Of a stretch of 51,653 nucleotides of DNA, positions 18,201-26,460 are shown in pieces. Source of the stretch: an uncultured Bacteroidota bacterium (GTDB lineage Bacteria > Bacteroidota > Bacteroidia > Bacteroidales > FEN-979). The translations under genes were made by a program, and so were the position numbers. Under the pieces are notes generated by a model. That model was not told the origin of the DNA. It saw only the letters and a program-made list of their open reading frames with translations, and did not search any database. Position 1 is the stretch's first letter; each line of letters starts with the position of its first letter. The DNA is taken from NCBI GenBank assembly GCA_937862805.1, contig CALMDO010000184.1, positions 1-51,653 of the forward strand, written 5' to 3'.

Positions 18201-19677
18201 GGCTCCGCTGGGTACCGTGATCTTTTTCGGCTTGATTTTCTCAATGGTACTGACCCTCTACGTGCTACCCATTCTCTACTCCTTCTCCTACAAGGATCAA
18301 AGCAAAAAACCGGCGTTCCGGACCCTTCCCCGAAACATCAAAATGATCCTGGCGGGTTTGATCGTGGGAATTCCATTGCTGATGAATATCGGCCAGGCCC
18401 AGAACCTTTCACTCGATTCCTGCCGTTCATTAGCCCTGCAAAACAACCGTAAGATCAAAGAGGCAGAATTACAACTGCAGGCCGCAGGTCAGCAGAAAAA
18501 GGAGGTTTTTACCAACTTTTTCCCAAAAATCAGTGCAATCGGCATCGCCATCCGTTCTGCCGACTACCTGCTGAAAGTCGAAACACCGGCCATGAACCTT
18601 CCGGTATGGGATGGCCGGGATCCGTCGCAACTGATTTACCCGACACAATTTGCCTATTTTCCTCCACTATCTTTAGGGCTGGTGGATTACATGAATACGG
18701 CAGCTGTCACCGTATCTTTACCGGTATATGCCGGCGGAAGGATCCGAAGGGGTTACAAACTTGCCCGGCTCGGAGAAGAGGTGACAAAATTTCAAAAAAA
18801 CATGTCACGCGATCAGGTCCTGCTACGTACCGAAGAACTCTTCTGGACCTTGCAATCGCTGTTGCAAAAAGTGAATACCCTGGAAAGCTATGAGCAATTG
18901 CTTGACTCGGTTTACCGCGACGTAAGAAACTATACCGCGGCAGGTCTTGCCCAGCAAAACGATGTGCTGAAAGTTCAATTGAAACAAAATGAATTGAAAA
19001 CCAACCGGTTGAAGCTAAACAACGGGATTGACCTTACGCTTCGGGCCTTGTGTCAGCACATCGGCGTGGTTTACGATACCTCCCTTCACTTCACGGCTCC
19101 GCCTGCAGAACAACCACAAAACCTCTCTTTCCGCGATCCTGAGCAACTGGTCAGGAACCGTACAGAGTTCCTGCTCCTGAATAAGGCTGTCGAAGTGAAA
19201 GAGGTGCAAAAAAAGATGGCGGCCGGCGAATACATGCCCCAGATTGCATTAGCGGGCGCGGGATTTACTTATGACCTCATGAATAAGACCACCAACAATG
19301 CCATCGGCCTGGTGAGTCTCAACATCCCCATCACCGACTGGTGGGCCGGCAGCCATAAGATAAAAAAACAGGAACTTGAAGTATTACAGGCTGAAAACGC
19401 TCTGAAGGAAAACACTGAGCTGTTGGTCCTTCAACTGCGACAGGCAGCGAACGAAGTGGAAGAGGCCCGTTACCAGATTGGGGTTTTCCAGGTTTCCGTG
19501 GAACAAGCAATAGAAAACCTCCGACTGAGCCAGGACAATTACAAAGCCGGGATCACGGGCATTTCAGATTTGCTGGAAGCCCAGGCGATGGCGCAACAGG
19601 CAAAAGACAACCTTATTGATGCCAATTGTCAGTATTACAGTAAATTGGCTAAGTATCGGTTAATGACCGGGGAGTGA
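15244..19677 (+). CDS. RND efflux pump fused to a TolC-like outer-membrane channel
   Basis: 1477 residues in one uninterrupted frame. Residues 1 to about 1025 are a complete RND permease: TM1 at 17-37, porter domains, the TM4 proton-relay segment GMIVDNSIVVIEN (Asp406, with Asn407 where AcrB has a second Asp), TM10 GMVIRNGIILIDYARD (Arg where AcrB has Lys940), KRRMRPIFLTSAAA, and a final helix ending near 1018. From Met1034 the sequence becomes a signal-peptide-like helix (MILAGLIVGIPLLMNIGQAQ) followed by about 425 residues of TolC family outer-membrane factor with two coiled-coil repeats (LDSCRSLALQNN at the start, EQAIENLRLSQDNYKAG near the end). Such fusions are known for heavy-metal CusA-type pumps in Bacteroidota; this pump looks more like the drug/HAE class. 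The TolC part may also be translated from the internal ATG at 18343. Confidence 0.92.
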   Translation: MESKKFNLIDRAMRNNNIVVFFVVAIIVIGVVALLKMPRNEFPVFTIRQGVVVGVYPGATSAEVEKQLTTVVENYLFGYEEVKKAKTYSYSREGIMYIFVELNDDVKNADQFWSKLKHGLDELKMTLPAGVLALIANSDFGDTSALLITLSSDTKSYKELEEQMKKLATACRKIPATSKIKYFGLQKEKIFVNIKPELLNEYNIKSLSLLGAYQPNGMVSYAGKLDDGSSVMPVHFPPNFESEKDLAEQIVYSDPDGNVVRLKNIATIERKYDRPDNFMRQNGKKSILLSLEMQPGNNIVAYGKEVDKALKVFQQQCPPGIEVAKISELPKYVSDSVNDFLKEFLIAIISVILVTLILLPFRVASVAGITVPISVMISLAIMYFFGIELHTVSLASLILVLGMIVDNSIVVIENHVTKIDQGLSPWHAAQKSAKELVSPIIVATLAIIVSYIPLAFMVPGTAGEFIESIPWVVTITLIVSVIVALFMVPYLNFVFIKKGLKHAEKKNKSSFLEHLQSWYDRSVDKAFRHPRKVIAIGILSVIMAVILFLFTEQQLFPEMERNQFAVEIYLPVGSSLKSTQKVVDSLEHLLIKDKRVTNVASFIGTSSPRFHTVYAPQMPASNYGQLLVNTKSDKATRELVNEYSPRYSDHFINARVKWKILALQPSRTSIEIRISSDSVRDIRATEAQIQGILSKTAGVDWVRSDWDEPQQNINVNLDRDKANRQGYYKSLVAASVMVGLDGVPLTTIWEDDYPVEVVLRQDDPSDRSMKTLEDQYITSPVSFAAVPLRSLATFSPSWSEGTIVRRNGVPTLTLMVDNDLQTHAATIFEKIRPAIDQLKLPAGTSIQYGGDYEATQEVFIPMGIALGVSVLLIFFILLTQFRKAKIALLIMSGMLLTLPGAALGLVIMQFPFSVTAFVGITSLCGMVIRNGIILIDYARDLKENQGMTTKQAAVAAAKRRMRPIFLTSAAAGVGVVPMIISRSPLWAPLGTVIFFGLIFSMVLTLYVLPILYSFSYKDQSKKPAFRTLPRNIKMILAGLIVGIPLLMNIGQAQNLSLDSCRSLALQNNRKIKEAELQLQAAGQQKKEVFTNFFPKISAIGIAIRSADYLLKVETPAMNLPVWDGRDPSQLIYPTQFAYFPPLSLGLVDYMNTAAVTVSLPVYAGGRIRRGYKLARLGEEVTKFQKNMSRDQVLLRTEELFWTLQSLLQKVNTLESYEQLLDSVYRDVRNYTAAGLAQQNDVLKVQLKQNELKTNRLKLNNGIDLTLRALCQHIGVVYDTSLHFTAPPAEQPQNLSFRDPEQLVRNRTEFLLLNKAVEVKEVQKKMAAGEYMPQIALAGAGFTYDLMNKTTNNAIGLVSLNIPITDWWAGSHKIKKQELEVLQAENALKENTELLVLQLRQAANEVEEARYQIGVFQVSVEQAIENLRLSQDNYKAGITGISDLLEAQAMAQQAKDNLIDANCQYYSKLAKYRLMTGE

Positions 19678-19709
19678 CATCCCTTCGGATGGAACATAAT
19701 GGTCCCGGG

Positions 19710-20624
19710 TCACTTTTCATCTATTTTCTCACTCAGGGATTTGAAACCTTTCCCAAGGATTTCGTATGCTTCTAACACCGCGATAAAGGCCTGCGGGTCG
19801 ATCCGGTTCACATACTCTTCCAAGAGGTACATTTCACGGGGGCTGAGAACGGTGAAGATGATCTGCTTTTCGGCCTGGTTGTACATCCCTTTTCCCTGAA
19901 GGAAAGTTCCTCCTCTTTTGAGGTCATGGATGATACTGTTGCGGATCTCCTCATGTTTGTCGGATATGATGAAGAGTGTTTTATCATAGGTAAACCCGTG
20001 AAGGGTATAATCGATGACACGACCAATGAAAAAGATGGTGATAAAACTGAAGAGCGGGATTCTCCAGTCGCCAAATACAAGAAGACTGCCCATCACAATC
20101 ACGCCGTCAACCATCATCATCAGTTGTCCTGAAGGCATACGGGTGTATTTTTGAAGGATCATCGCGATCACATCGCTTCCTCCGCTGGTTGCCTTTGCTT
20201 TGAAGGTCAGGGCTACACCGGCTCCGATAAAGATACCGCCGAAAATGGAGGCGACCAACGTCTCTCCTTCTACCAGGGGCTTTGAACCCCACAAGTAATA
20301 GAGTCCGTCAACATAAAAAGAGGTCAGGATAAATGCCACCACCGTTTTAATGCCAAACCGCGGACCCAACAGTTTTGTCCCCAGCAGGGTCAGGGGAATG
20401 TTGAAAGCGAGCGCGGTCAGGCCAATCGGTGTTCCAATCAGGTAGTGCAACATGATAGAGATCCCGTAAATTCCCCCCGGGACGATTTTTTCCGGAGTGA
20501 TAAACAGGACATAGCCAACCGATACCAAAAAGGTACCGACAACAATGAAAAGGTAGGATCTGAACCAGGTAACGGAAAACCGTTTTTCTCCCTGGAAAAT
20601 TAAAGGGATGATGCGAGGTTTCAT
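19710..20624 (-). CDS. YitT family membrane protein (DUF161/DUF2179)
   Basis: 304 residues, start ATG 20624. Five to six hydrophobic segments fill the first 215 residues (LFIVVGTFLVSVGYVLFIT, GLTALAFNIPLTLLGT and others), with the family segments PGGIYGISIMLHYL and KATSGGSDVIAMIL. The C-terminal 80 residues form the soluble DUF2179 domain (THEEIRNSII-like KHEEIRNSIIHDLKRGGTF, then YLLEEYVNRIDPQAFIAV). It is an inner-membrane protein whose transported substrate is not established for the family. It is divergent from cstA and convergent with the efflux operon. Confidence 0.93.
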   Translation of the reverse strand: MKPRIIPLIFQGEKRFSVTWFRSYLFIVVGTFLVSVGYVLFITPEKIVPGGIYGISIMLHYLIGTPIGLTALAFNIPLTLLGTKLLGPRFGIKTVVAFILTSFYVDGLYYLWGSKPLVEGETLVASIFGGIFIGAGVALTFKAKATSGGSDVIAMILQKYTRMPSGQLMMMVDGVIVMGSLLVFGDWRIPLFSFITIFFIGRVIDYTLHGFTYDKTLFIISDKHEEIRNSIIHDLKRGGTFLQGKGMYNQAEKQIIFTVLSPREMYLLEEYVNRIDPQAFIAVLEAYEILGKGFKSLSEKIDEK

Positions 20625-20629
20625 AGCTT

Positions 20630-20637
20630 CAAAGATA
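20630..20637 (-). promoter_or_regulatory. -7 box of yitT, almost touching the start codon
   Basis: On the minus strand TATCTTTG matches TAnnTTTG exactly, with only 5 nt between it and the ATG at 20624. Transcription would start at or next to the start codon, suggesting a leaderless mRNA. Confidence 0.5.
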
Positions 20638-20736
20638 AGGGAATTACAATTGGTTGATCCACTTTCTTTTCGCTCTTTTCGTAAGAAAAAAGTTGTTCCC
20701 TCTTCGAAACGAGAAATAATTGATCAAAATTACTTT

Positions 20737-20744
20737 TACCTTTG
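20737..20744 (+). promoter_or_regulatory. -7 box of cstA, almost touching the start codon
   Basis: TACCTTTG matches TAnnTTTG exactly and lies 4 nt before the ATG at 20749. Either the mRNA is leaderless or translation starts at the second in-frame ATG (20758). Confidence 0.5.
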
Positions 20745-20748
20745 AATC

Positions 20749-22575
20749 ATGAATGCTATGCCGCTCGTCATTGCTGCCCTTGCTATTTTTGCGCTGGCCT
20801 ACCGTTTTTACTTCGGTTTTATTGCTTCCAAAATCCTGACCCTTGATTCCGGCCGTGTCATGCCTTCCGGGCGTTTGTACGACGGCCAGAATTATTATCC
20901 CATGAGTAAATGGGTATTGTTCGGTCATCATTTTGCCGCGATTGCCGGCGCCGGTCCGCTGGTCGGGCCGGTCCTTGCCTGCCAGTTCGGTTACTTCCCG
21001 GGGTTTGTATGGATGGTGGTGGGAGCTGTGATGGCCGGGGCCGTTCACGACATGGTGATCCTTACTGCATCGATCCGCCACGATGGAAAATCATTGGCCT
21101 TTATCGCCCGGACCGAAATCGGAAAGGCGACCAGCGGAGGGGTTACCTCATTCGCCATCTTTCTGATCATCATCATTGCCATTGCCGGACTGGGTTTGGT
21201 TGTGGTCAATGCCCTGAGTGAGTCCTCCTGGGGCCTCTTTACCATTGCCTCCACCATTCCCATCGCCCTTTTCATGGGTGTATGGATGTTTCAGCTGAGG
21301 AAAGGAAAAGTGACCGAAGCCACCATCATGGGAGTCATCCTTTTAACGGCTGCCGTGATCTTTGGCCGTTTTATCCCGGGATCATCCCTTGCTTCCTGGT
21401 TTACTTTCGATCATAAAACGTTAACGCTTCTGTTGGCAGGTTATGGTTTCATCGCCTCTGTTCTGCCTGTCTGGTTATTGCTCTCCCCGCGCGACTACCT
21501 GAGTTCCATCATGAAACTGGGAGTTATCGCCATGCTGGCGGTGGGAATCATCGTTGTAGCGCCCTCCATGAAGATGCCGGCCTTCACCAGTTTCATCCAT
21601 GGCGGAGGACCCATCATTCCCGGTACCCTGTTTCCTTACCTGTTCATCACCATCGCTTGTGGCTCCATCTCAGGATTTCATGCCCTGATCAGTTCCGGGA
21701 CAACCCCCAAGATGATCATGAACGAATCACACATCCGCCCCATCGCGGTGGGATCGATGCTGGCAGAGGGCATGGTGAGCATCATGGCCCTGATCGCCGC
21801 AGCCAGTCTCCATCCGCTCGATTATTTCCAGATCAACGTATCTCCGGAAAAATTCCAGCAGATTTTACCCCAACTACAGGCCATGGGTTTTACCCATTCG
21901 GAATTTCAACATCTGGCTGCCGGTGTGGGTGAAAACATTGCCGGACGGACGGGTGGCGCGGTTTCCCTGGCAGTAGGAATGGCGCAGATCTTCTCTGCAA
22001 TTCCCGGCTTAGACAAGCTGATGTCGTACTGGTACCATTTCGCCATCATGTTCGAAGCACTCTTCATCCTCACCACCATTGATGCCGGTACCCGGGTCGC
22101 TCGTTTTATCCTTCAGGAACTGCTGGGGAAGGTTTATCCTGCATTCAACCGAACCAACTGGCTACCGGGTAACCTGATATGCAGCGGAGTAGTGGTCCTT
22201 TTCTGGGGCTATTTTATCTACACCGGAAGTGTCTCCACCATCTGGCCGATGTTCGGAACAGCCAACCAGTTGCTGGCCACCATTGCCCTGGCCATTGGGA
22301 CCTCCTTCATCATAAACCAGGGAAAAGCCCGATACGCCTGGGTCACCATCGTTCCCATGGTATTTGTCGGCATCACCACGTTATATGCAGGAATAACGAA
22401 TATCTTCGGGATTTATATCCCTCAACTCTCCAAGCCCGGACTTTTCGTTCAGGGATTGATAAACCTGGTTCTTACCGGAGTGATCATGGTCTCGGTAATG
22501 GTCATCCTCAAAGACGCCATTCCCGGATGGGTCAGGGGTTATCGTGAAGCCCGGCTAAAGAGGGTTTTCCATTAA
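20749..22575 (+). CDS. cstA: Carbon starvation protein CstA family transporter
   Basis: 608 residues with about 16 hydrophobic helices. Family landmarks are the N-terminal [11 protein letters not shown], the [20 protein letters not shown] signature, [36 protein letters not shown], and [15 protein letters not shown]. The family is associated with uptake of peptides or pyruvate during carbon limitation (known for E. coli CstA and BtsT). This short form lacks the extended C-terminus of the E. coli protein. ATG 20749 is used here; ATG 20758 is a possible alternative given the nearby promoter box. Its 3-prime end overlaps the convergent symporter gene by 44 bp. Confidence 0.95.
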   Translation: MNAMPLVIAALAIFALAYRFYFGFIASKILTLDSGRVMPSGRLYDGQNYYPMSKWVLFGHHFAAIAGAGPLVGPVLACQFGYFPGFVWMVVGAVMAGAVHDMVILTASIRHDGKSLAFIARTEIGKATSGGVTSFAIFLIIIIAIAGLGLVVVNALSESSWGLFTIASTIPIALFMGVWMFQLRKGKVTEATIMGVILLTAAVIFGRFIPGSSLASWFTFDHKTLTLLLAGYGFIASVLPVWLLLSPRDYLSSIMKLGVIAMLAVGIIVVAPSMKMPAFTSFIHGGGPIIPGTLFPYLFITIACGSISGFHALISSGTTPKMIMNESHIRPIAVGSMLAEGMVSIMALIAAASLHPLDYFQINVSPEKFQQILPQLQAMGFTHSEFQHLAAGVGENIAGRTGGAVSLAVGMAQIFSAIPGLDKLMSYWYHFAIMFEALFILTTIDAGTRVARFILQELLGKVYPAFNRTNWLPGNLICSGVVVLFWGYFIYTGSVSTIWPMFGTANQLLATIALAIGTSFIINQGKARYAWVTIVPMVFVGITTLYAGITNIFGIYIPQLSKPGLFVQGLINLVLTGVIMVSVMVILKDAIPGWVRGYREARLKRVFH

Positions 22576-23929
22576 ATTCTTTTTCCCATTTGGCGACCAC
22601 CACGGTGGCCAGGCAGTTCCCGATGACGTTGGTGGCGGTTCGCGCCATATCCATCAATTCATCGATTCCCAGTATAATAAAGACAGGCCAGACCGGGAGC
22701 CCGAAACCGGAAACAGTTCCCAACAGGATGACCAGCGAAGCGCGCGGCACTCCGGCCACTCCTTTACTGGTGAGCATCAGCGTCAACATCATGATGATCT
22801 GAGTCGCCAGGGGTAAATGGATTCCGGCCATCTGGGCTACAAAAACAGAGGCCATGGCCAGGTAAAGTGTGGTTCCGTCCAGATTAAAACTGTAACCCGT
22901 GGGGATGACAAAGGAGACTATTTTCCGCGGAACTCCGAATTTCTCCATGTTCTCAATGGCCAAAGGTAACGCCGATTCGCTACTGGTAGTGGCAAAGGCT
23001 ATTGTTGCCGGTTCGGCTACCGCCCTGATAAAAGATCTTAATGGAATTTTCAAAGCCAGAAGGATGGGTAAAAGAACAGCCAGCAAAAAAAACAGAAGGG
23101 CAACATACAGGGTCCCCAGTAATTGAAATAGGTTCATCAGCACGCCTAGACCCATGTGACCGACGCTGTAAGCAATGGCCGCGAACACGGCAAACGGTGC
23201 AAATAGCATGATCATGTTGGTGAATTTGAACATCACGGCCGTCAGCGAATCGGCAAACCGAAGCATGGGTGAACGATACTGCTCCTTCACCATGGCCAGG
23301 GCAATGCCAAAGAGGATACTGAAAACAACCACCTGTAGTACCGCTCCCTCTGCAATCGACCGGGCAATGTTTTCAGGGAAGACATGAAGCAAGATCTCAC
23401 GCCATCCCTGGTGTGTCACCTCCGGAAGATGGCCCTGTGTCATCGCCTCCGGTACCGTTACCCCTAAACCCGCCCCGCTGATGTTGATGGCGGCTAAACC
23501 GATGAAGAGCGCAAGGGTGGATACCACTTCAAAATAGACCAACGACTTCCATCCCATCCTCCCAACCTGTTTCAGATCCGCGTGACCCGCAATACCGGTG
23601 ACCAGCGTTCCGAAAAGGAGCGGCGCGATAATCGTTTTCACCAACCTTATAAAGATCTGGCTGACAACATTCATCTCCCGGGCTATCCGGGGGACATCGT
23701 ATCCGAATTCCACCCCGGCTAACATGCTGAGGAAGATCCAGGTAGTAAGTTTTTTCTTTTTCAATGCAAAGAGAAAAAAACATACAATGGGAATCCACCT
23801 CAAAATGATCAGCAACCATCCCGGAAACTCAATCCGGGCGAAATGTCCTGCAAGATGCACGATGATTGCCAACGTCAGGCTCACGAAAAGCGCGATAAGA
23901 ATTGACTTTGGCGATCGCAGCAAGGTCAT
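22532..23929 (-). CDS. Dicarboxylate/amino acid:cation symporter (DAACS family)
   Basis: The start is placed at ATG 23929 ([18 protein letters not shown]); the frame continues upstream to a TTG at 23986, but the -7 box lies in that stretch. About 465 residues with the full family signature set: the serine-rich loop [12 protein letters not shown], then [19 protein letters not shown] in TM7, [10 protein letters not shown] in hairpin 2, and [20 protein letters not shown] in TM8. These form the sodium- or proton-coupled glutamate, aspartate or C4-dicarboxylate binding site. It resides in the inner membrane. It could import aspartate or glutamate, which would fit the peptide-degradation genes a few kb away, but specificity is not readable. 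Confidence 0.94.
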   Translation of the reverse strand: MTLLRSPKSILIALFVSLTLAIIVHLAGHFARIEFPGWLLIILRWIPIVCFFLFALKKKKLTTWIFLSMLAGVEFGYDVPRIAREMNVVSQIFIRLVKTIIAPLLFGTLVTGIAGHADLKQVGRMGWKSLVYFEVVSTLALFIGLAAINISGAGLGVTVPEAMTQGHLPEVTHQGWREILLHVFPENIARSIAEGAVLQVVVFSILFGIALAMVKEQYRSPMLRFADSLTAVMFKFTNMIMLFAPFAVFAAIAYSVGHMGLGVLMNLFQLLGTLYVALLFFLLAVLLPILLALKIPLRSFIRAVAEPATIAFATTSSESALPLAIENMEKFGVPRKIVSFVIPTGYSFNLDGTTLYLAMASVFVAQMAGIHLPLATQIIMMLTLMLTSKGVAGVPRASLVILLGTVSGFGLPVWPVFIILGIDELMDMARTATNVIGNCLATVVVAKWEKEFNGKPSLAGLHDNP

Positions 23930-23945
23930 AAGGATTTGAACCGCA

Positions 23946-23953
23946 CAAATGTA
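23946..23953 (-). promoter_or_regulatory. -7 box of the DAACS symporter gene
   Basis: TACATTTG on the minus strand matches TAnnTTTG exactly, 16 bp upstream of ATG 23929. This supports that start over the upstream TTG. A TTTG lies about 22 bp further upstream as a possible -33 element. Confidence 0.5.
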
Positions 23954-23987
23954 AGTGACATTTTGTGAACCGGTACAAATATTCAAC

Positions 23988-24004
23988 TATATTTGATATA
24001 TTTG
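23988..24004 (+). promoter_or_regulatory. Tandem -7 boxes upstream of the GPP34 gene
   Basis: Two exact TATATTTG boxes (23988-23995 and 23997-24004) form a 9-bp tandem repeat. They are 24-32 bp before ATG 24028. Either or both could position the polymerase. Confidence 0.5.
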
Positions 24005-24027
24005 ACTTACTTTTTATCCTCATCTCA

Positions 24028-24891
24028 ATGAACCCTTTCCTTACCATTCCGGAAGAACTCTACCTGATCACCGTCGATGAAAAAACCGGCAGGAAGCCTT
24101 TCCTGAAATCCCGGAAATTTGATCTCCTGCTGGCCGCTGCCATACTCATGGAACTGGCTCTGCAACGAAGGATCGATACCGACATCGATGTGGTGCTTCC
24201 CGATCTGCCCGACCCGACCGGTCATCCACTGCTTGACCCGGCCCTTGAACTGATCCACAATTCCCCGCATCAACGGCAAATCACCTGGTGGTTGCTCAGA
24301 CTGGCTGAAAATGCCGGTACATCACGAGAAACCCTCGTCAACGGATTGATCAGGAAAGGGTTGCTGAAAATGGTGAAAAACAGAGTTTTGATGGAAAGCA
24401 ATGCAGCGATCAGGGAGATGAAGAACCGCATACGGGAAACTATCTTCAGCAACGAAATTCCCGATTTCAGGAATATGGTGATCATCAGCGTTGCCTGGTA
24501 CGGAGGATTGCTCAATTTCATCCTTACTGAAGAAGAAATTCATTCCCACCTGGCACGCATTGACCAGTTGGCAAAAATGGATATGATCGGACAAGCCGTC
24601 TCCCGGTCAAAACATTCAATGACCCTCTCCATCCTGCTCTCCCTGCGCACCAAAGAGATCCTGGGGATCAAAACCCCGGAAGAAAAACTGGATGAACTCG
24701 TCGAAGAAATGAAAGCCCTCACCCGGATCAGCAGCGATGAAGAACTACCCGACTGGTTGCGGAAGGGGACCGCACAATACCGGAAAACCCTGGATTATAT
24801 CCGGGAAACCGGCACTAATGAAATTGTTTTTAACAGAAATACAGGCACTTACGAATTGAAAGCCGGCGCCGACCAACGCCGGTTTTTCTGA
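24028..24891 (+). CDS. GPP34 (Golgi phosphoprotein 3-like) family protein
   Basis: The start is ATG 24028 (MNPFLTIPEELYLITVDEKT); the upstream GTG extension to 23965 overlaps the promoter boxes. 287 residues. The N-terminal core LTIPEELYLI, then FDLLLAAAILMELALQRRID, and the LVNGLIRKGLLKM segment match the all-helical GPP34 fold known from eukaryotic GOLPH3 and many actinobacterial proteins. There is no signal peptide or membrane helix, so it is cytoplasmic or peripherally membrane-bound. In eukaryotes the family binds phosphatidylinositol-4-phosphate; the bacterial role is unknown. A rho-independent terminator overlaps its final codons. Confidence 0.85.
   Translation: MNPFLTIPEELYLITVDEKTGRKPFLKSRKFDLLLAAAILMELALQRRIDTDIDVVLPDLPDPTGHPLLDPALELIHNSPHQRQITWWLLRLAENAGTSRETLVNGLIRKGLLKMVKNRVLMESNAAIREMKNRIRETIFSNEIPDFRNMVIISVAWYGGLLNFILTEEEIHSHLARIDQLAKMDMIGQAVSRSKHSMTLSILLSLRTKEILGIKTPEEKLDELVEEMKALTRISSDEELPDWLRKGTAQYRKTLDYIRETGTNEIVFNRNTGTYELKAGADQRRFF
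24858..24888 (+). terminator. Rho-independent terminator overlapping the GPP34 stop
   Basis: CCGGCG (24863-24868) pairs with CGCCGG (24877-24882) around an 8-nt loop. The stem is extended by a G-U pair and AAA/UUU and is followed by TTTTT at 24883-24887. The TGA stop lies at 24889-24891, so the last codons are inside the hairpin. Confidence 0.75.
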
Positions 24892-24921
24892 TCAATCTTT
24901 CTTTAATTGATACTTCTGCTT

Positions 24922-26448
24922 ATGACCAAACAACTCGTATTTTTCCTTACAATTTTATTGCTCCTCCCCCTGATGGCCCTTAACCAAACACTTCTTCCTC
25001 CGCCGCTTCAGCACGATTTTTTAAAATTAACCTCGTACGATGAATTATCTTCCTATATCAACGAGGTCTCGAAAACTTCCGGAAGGATGAAAGTAGAAAT
25101 CATCGGACAATCAGTCAAAGGCAGGAACCTTTACGCCGTCACTTTTTCTGAAAAAGAATTCGCCATAGATCAGAATAAGTTAAGGGTATTGCTCTTTGCA
25201 CAGCAACATGGGAACGAACAATCGGGGAAAGAGGGGATGCTTCTCCTGATCCATGAACTGTTAAAACCTGAAAATCGTTATCTTTTTGAAAAAATCGACC
25301 TGGCCCTGATTCCGCAGATCAATCCCGACGGGGGGGAAATGAACACGAGACGGAACGCCAACAAGGTGGATCTGAATCGCAACCACATGATTCTTACCGA
25401 ACCGGAAACCATCGCACTCCATTCATTTTTCGACCGGTACCTTTTCGAAGCCACCCTCGACGTTCACGAATATTCTCCCTATGGAGAACCATGGGAACAC
25501 TATGGTTACCGGAAGAATTCCGACATCACCATGGGTGCTGCAACCAACCTCAATGTAGCCCTGGCCATCCGTGACCTGTCGAACCAGGAACTTCTGCCTT
25601 TTGTCTTCAATTATCTGAAAGAGAGAAAATTCTCCGCGTTTACCTATTGCCCTGGTGGCCCTCCGGAAGAATCCTATATCCGGCACAGCACTTTCGATGT
25701 CAACGACGGTCGCCAGAGCCTGGGTATCCAAAACACTTTTTCCTTTATCCAGGAAGGAATGAACGGAAAGGATGATTCCATAGAAAATATCCGCCACCGC
25801 TCCGAAGGGCAAATGACCGGGATGCGAGGAATGTTGGAATATTGCTTCCGGAATGCCGGGAAAATCAAAACCCTGGTCAGCGAAAGCCGGAAACTGCTGA
25901 CAGAACCTCCTGTCCCCACAATGGTATCCATCCAGTCGATCCACAAGAGCAACGGGAGCATCCTGCCACTTCCGCTGTACTCCTATGCTACCGGAAAGGA
26001 CACGGTGGTCAACGTCAAAGACTACCGCCCCGTGGTCGCCTCCCTGACAGATACCGAAAAACCCGAAGCCTACCTGATCCCTGCCGACTGTACCCTTCTC
26101 ACCGACTGGGTGAAAAGGCAGTCACTAAAACAAATACCTTACATATATAATCCCGGTGACCGGATCCAACAGTACCACATCGGCGTCATTGACTCCATCG
26201 ACTTTGAAGGCGACAGGATCGTCAACCCCGTTGTGACCCTGCAGGAACTTCCCGTTATTCCTGCAGGAAAGAAATTCATCCGTGTTCCCCTTGACCAATT
26301 GAAAGGGAACCTGATAATCCTTGCCCTCGAGCCTCAATCGATGCTCGGATTAGTGACCTACCCTCAATTTGCTTCCATTATACAGCAAGAGAAAATTTTC
26401 CCCGTTTTACGTTTACATAATAATTTCATTACTAATCATACAAAATAA
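24922..26448 (+). CDS. Secreted M14 family zinc carboxypeptidase
   Basis: The start is ATG 24922 (MTKQLVFFLTILLLLPLMAL), which gives a signal peptide; the frame extends five codons to a TTG. About 508 residues. The M14 domain begins LTSYDELSSYINEVSK with the usual IGQSVKGRNLYAV strand. Zinc ligands are H96-x-x-E99 (QQHGNEQSGKEG) and His182 (LDVHEYSPYG). The substrate-carboxylate region INPDGGEMNTRRNANKVDLN has the Arg and Asn residues of the family. The C-terminal 170 residues are an unrecognised beta-rich domain. It probably trims C-terminal residues from peptides in the periplasm or outside. The racemase-like gene follows 12 bp downstream, so the two are probably co-transcribed. Confidence 0.9.
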   Translation: MTKQLVFFLTILLLLPLMALNQTLLPPPLQHDFLKLTSYDELSSYINEVSKTSGRMKVEIIGQSVKGRNLYAVTFSEKEFAIDQNKLRVLLFAQQHGNEQSGKEGMLLLIHELLKPENRYLFEKIDLALIPQINPDGGEMNTRRNANKVDLNRNHMILTEPETIALHSFFDRYLFEATLDVHEYSPYGEPWEHYGYRKNSDITMGAATNLNVALAIRDLSNQELLPFVFNYLKERKFSAFTYCPGGPPEESYIRHSTFDVNDGRQSLGIQNTFSFIQEGMNGKDDSIENIRHRSEGQMTGMRGMLEYCFRNAGKIKTLVSESRKLLTEPPVPTMVSIQSIHKSNGSILPLPLYSYATGKDTVVNVKDYRPVVASLTDTEKPEAYLIPADCTLLTDWVKRQSLKQIPYIYNPGDRIQQYHIGVIDSIDFEGDRIVNPVVTLQELPVIPAGKKFIRVPLDQLKGNLIILALEPQSMLGLVTYPQFASIIQQEKIFPVLRLHNNFITNHTK

Positions 26449-26460
26449 ACAGACAAAACC

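Noticed and set aside
15244-19677. Missed stop or frameshift between the pump and TolC
   Set aside because: The frame is open with sensible codons through the junction and similar fusions are known in Bacteroidota, so I treat it as a real fusion.
19678-19709. Small hairpin CATCC-CTTC-GGATG as terminator of the efflux operon
   Set aside because: Only a 5-bp stem and no T-tract; too weak to call.
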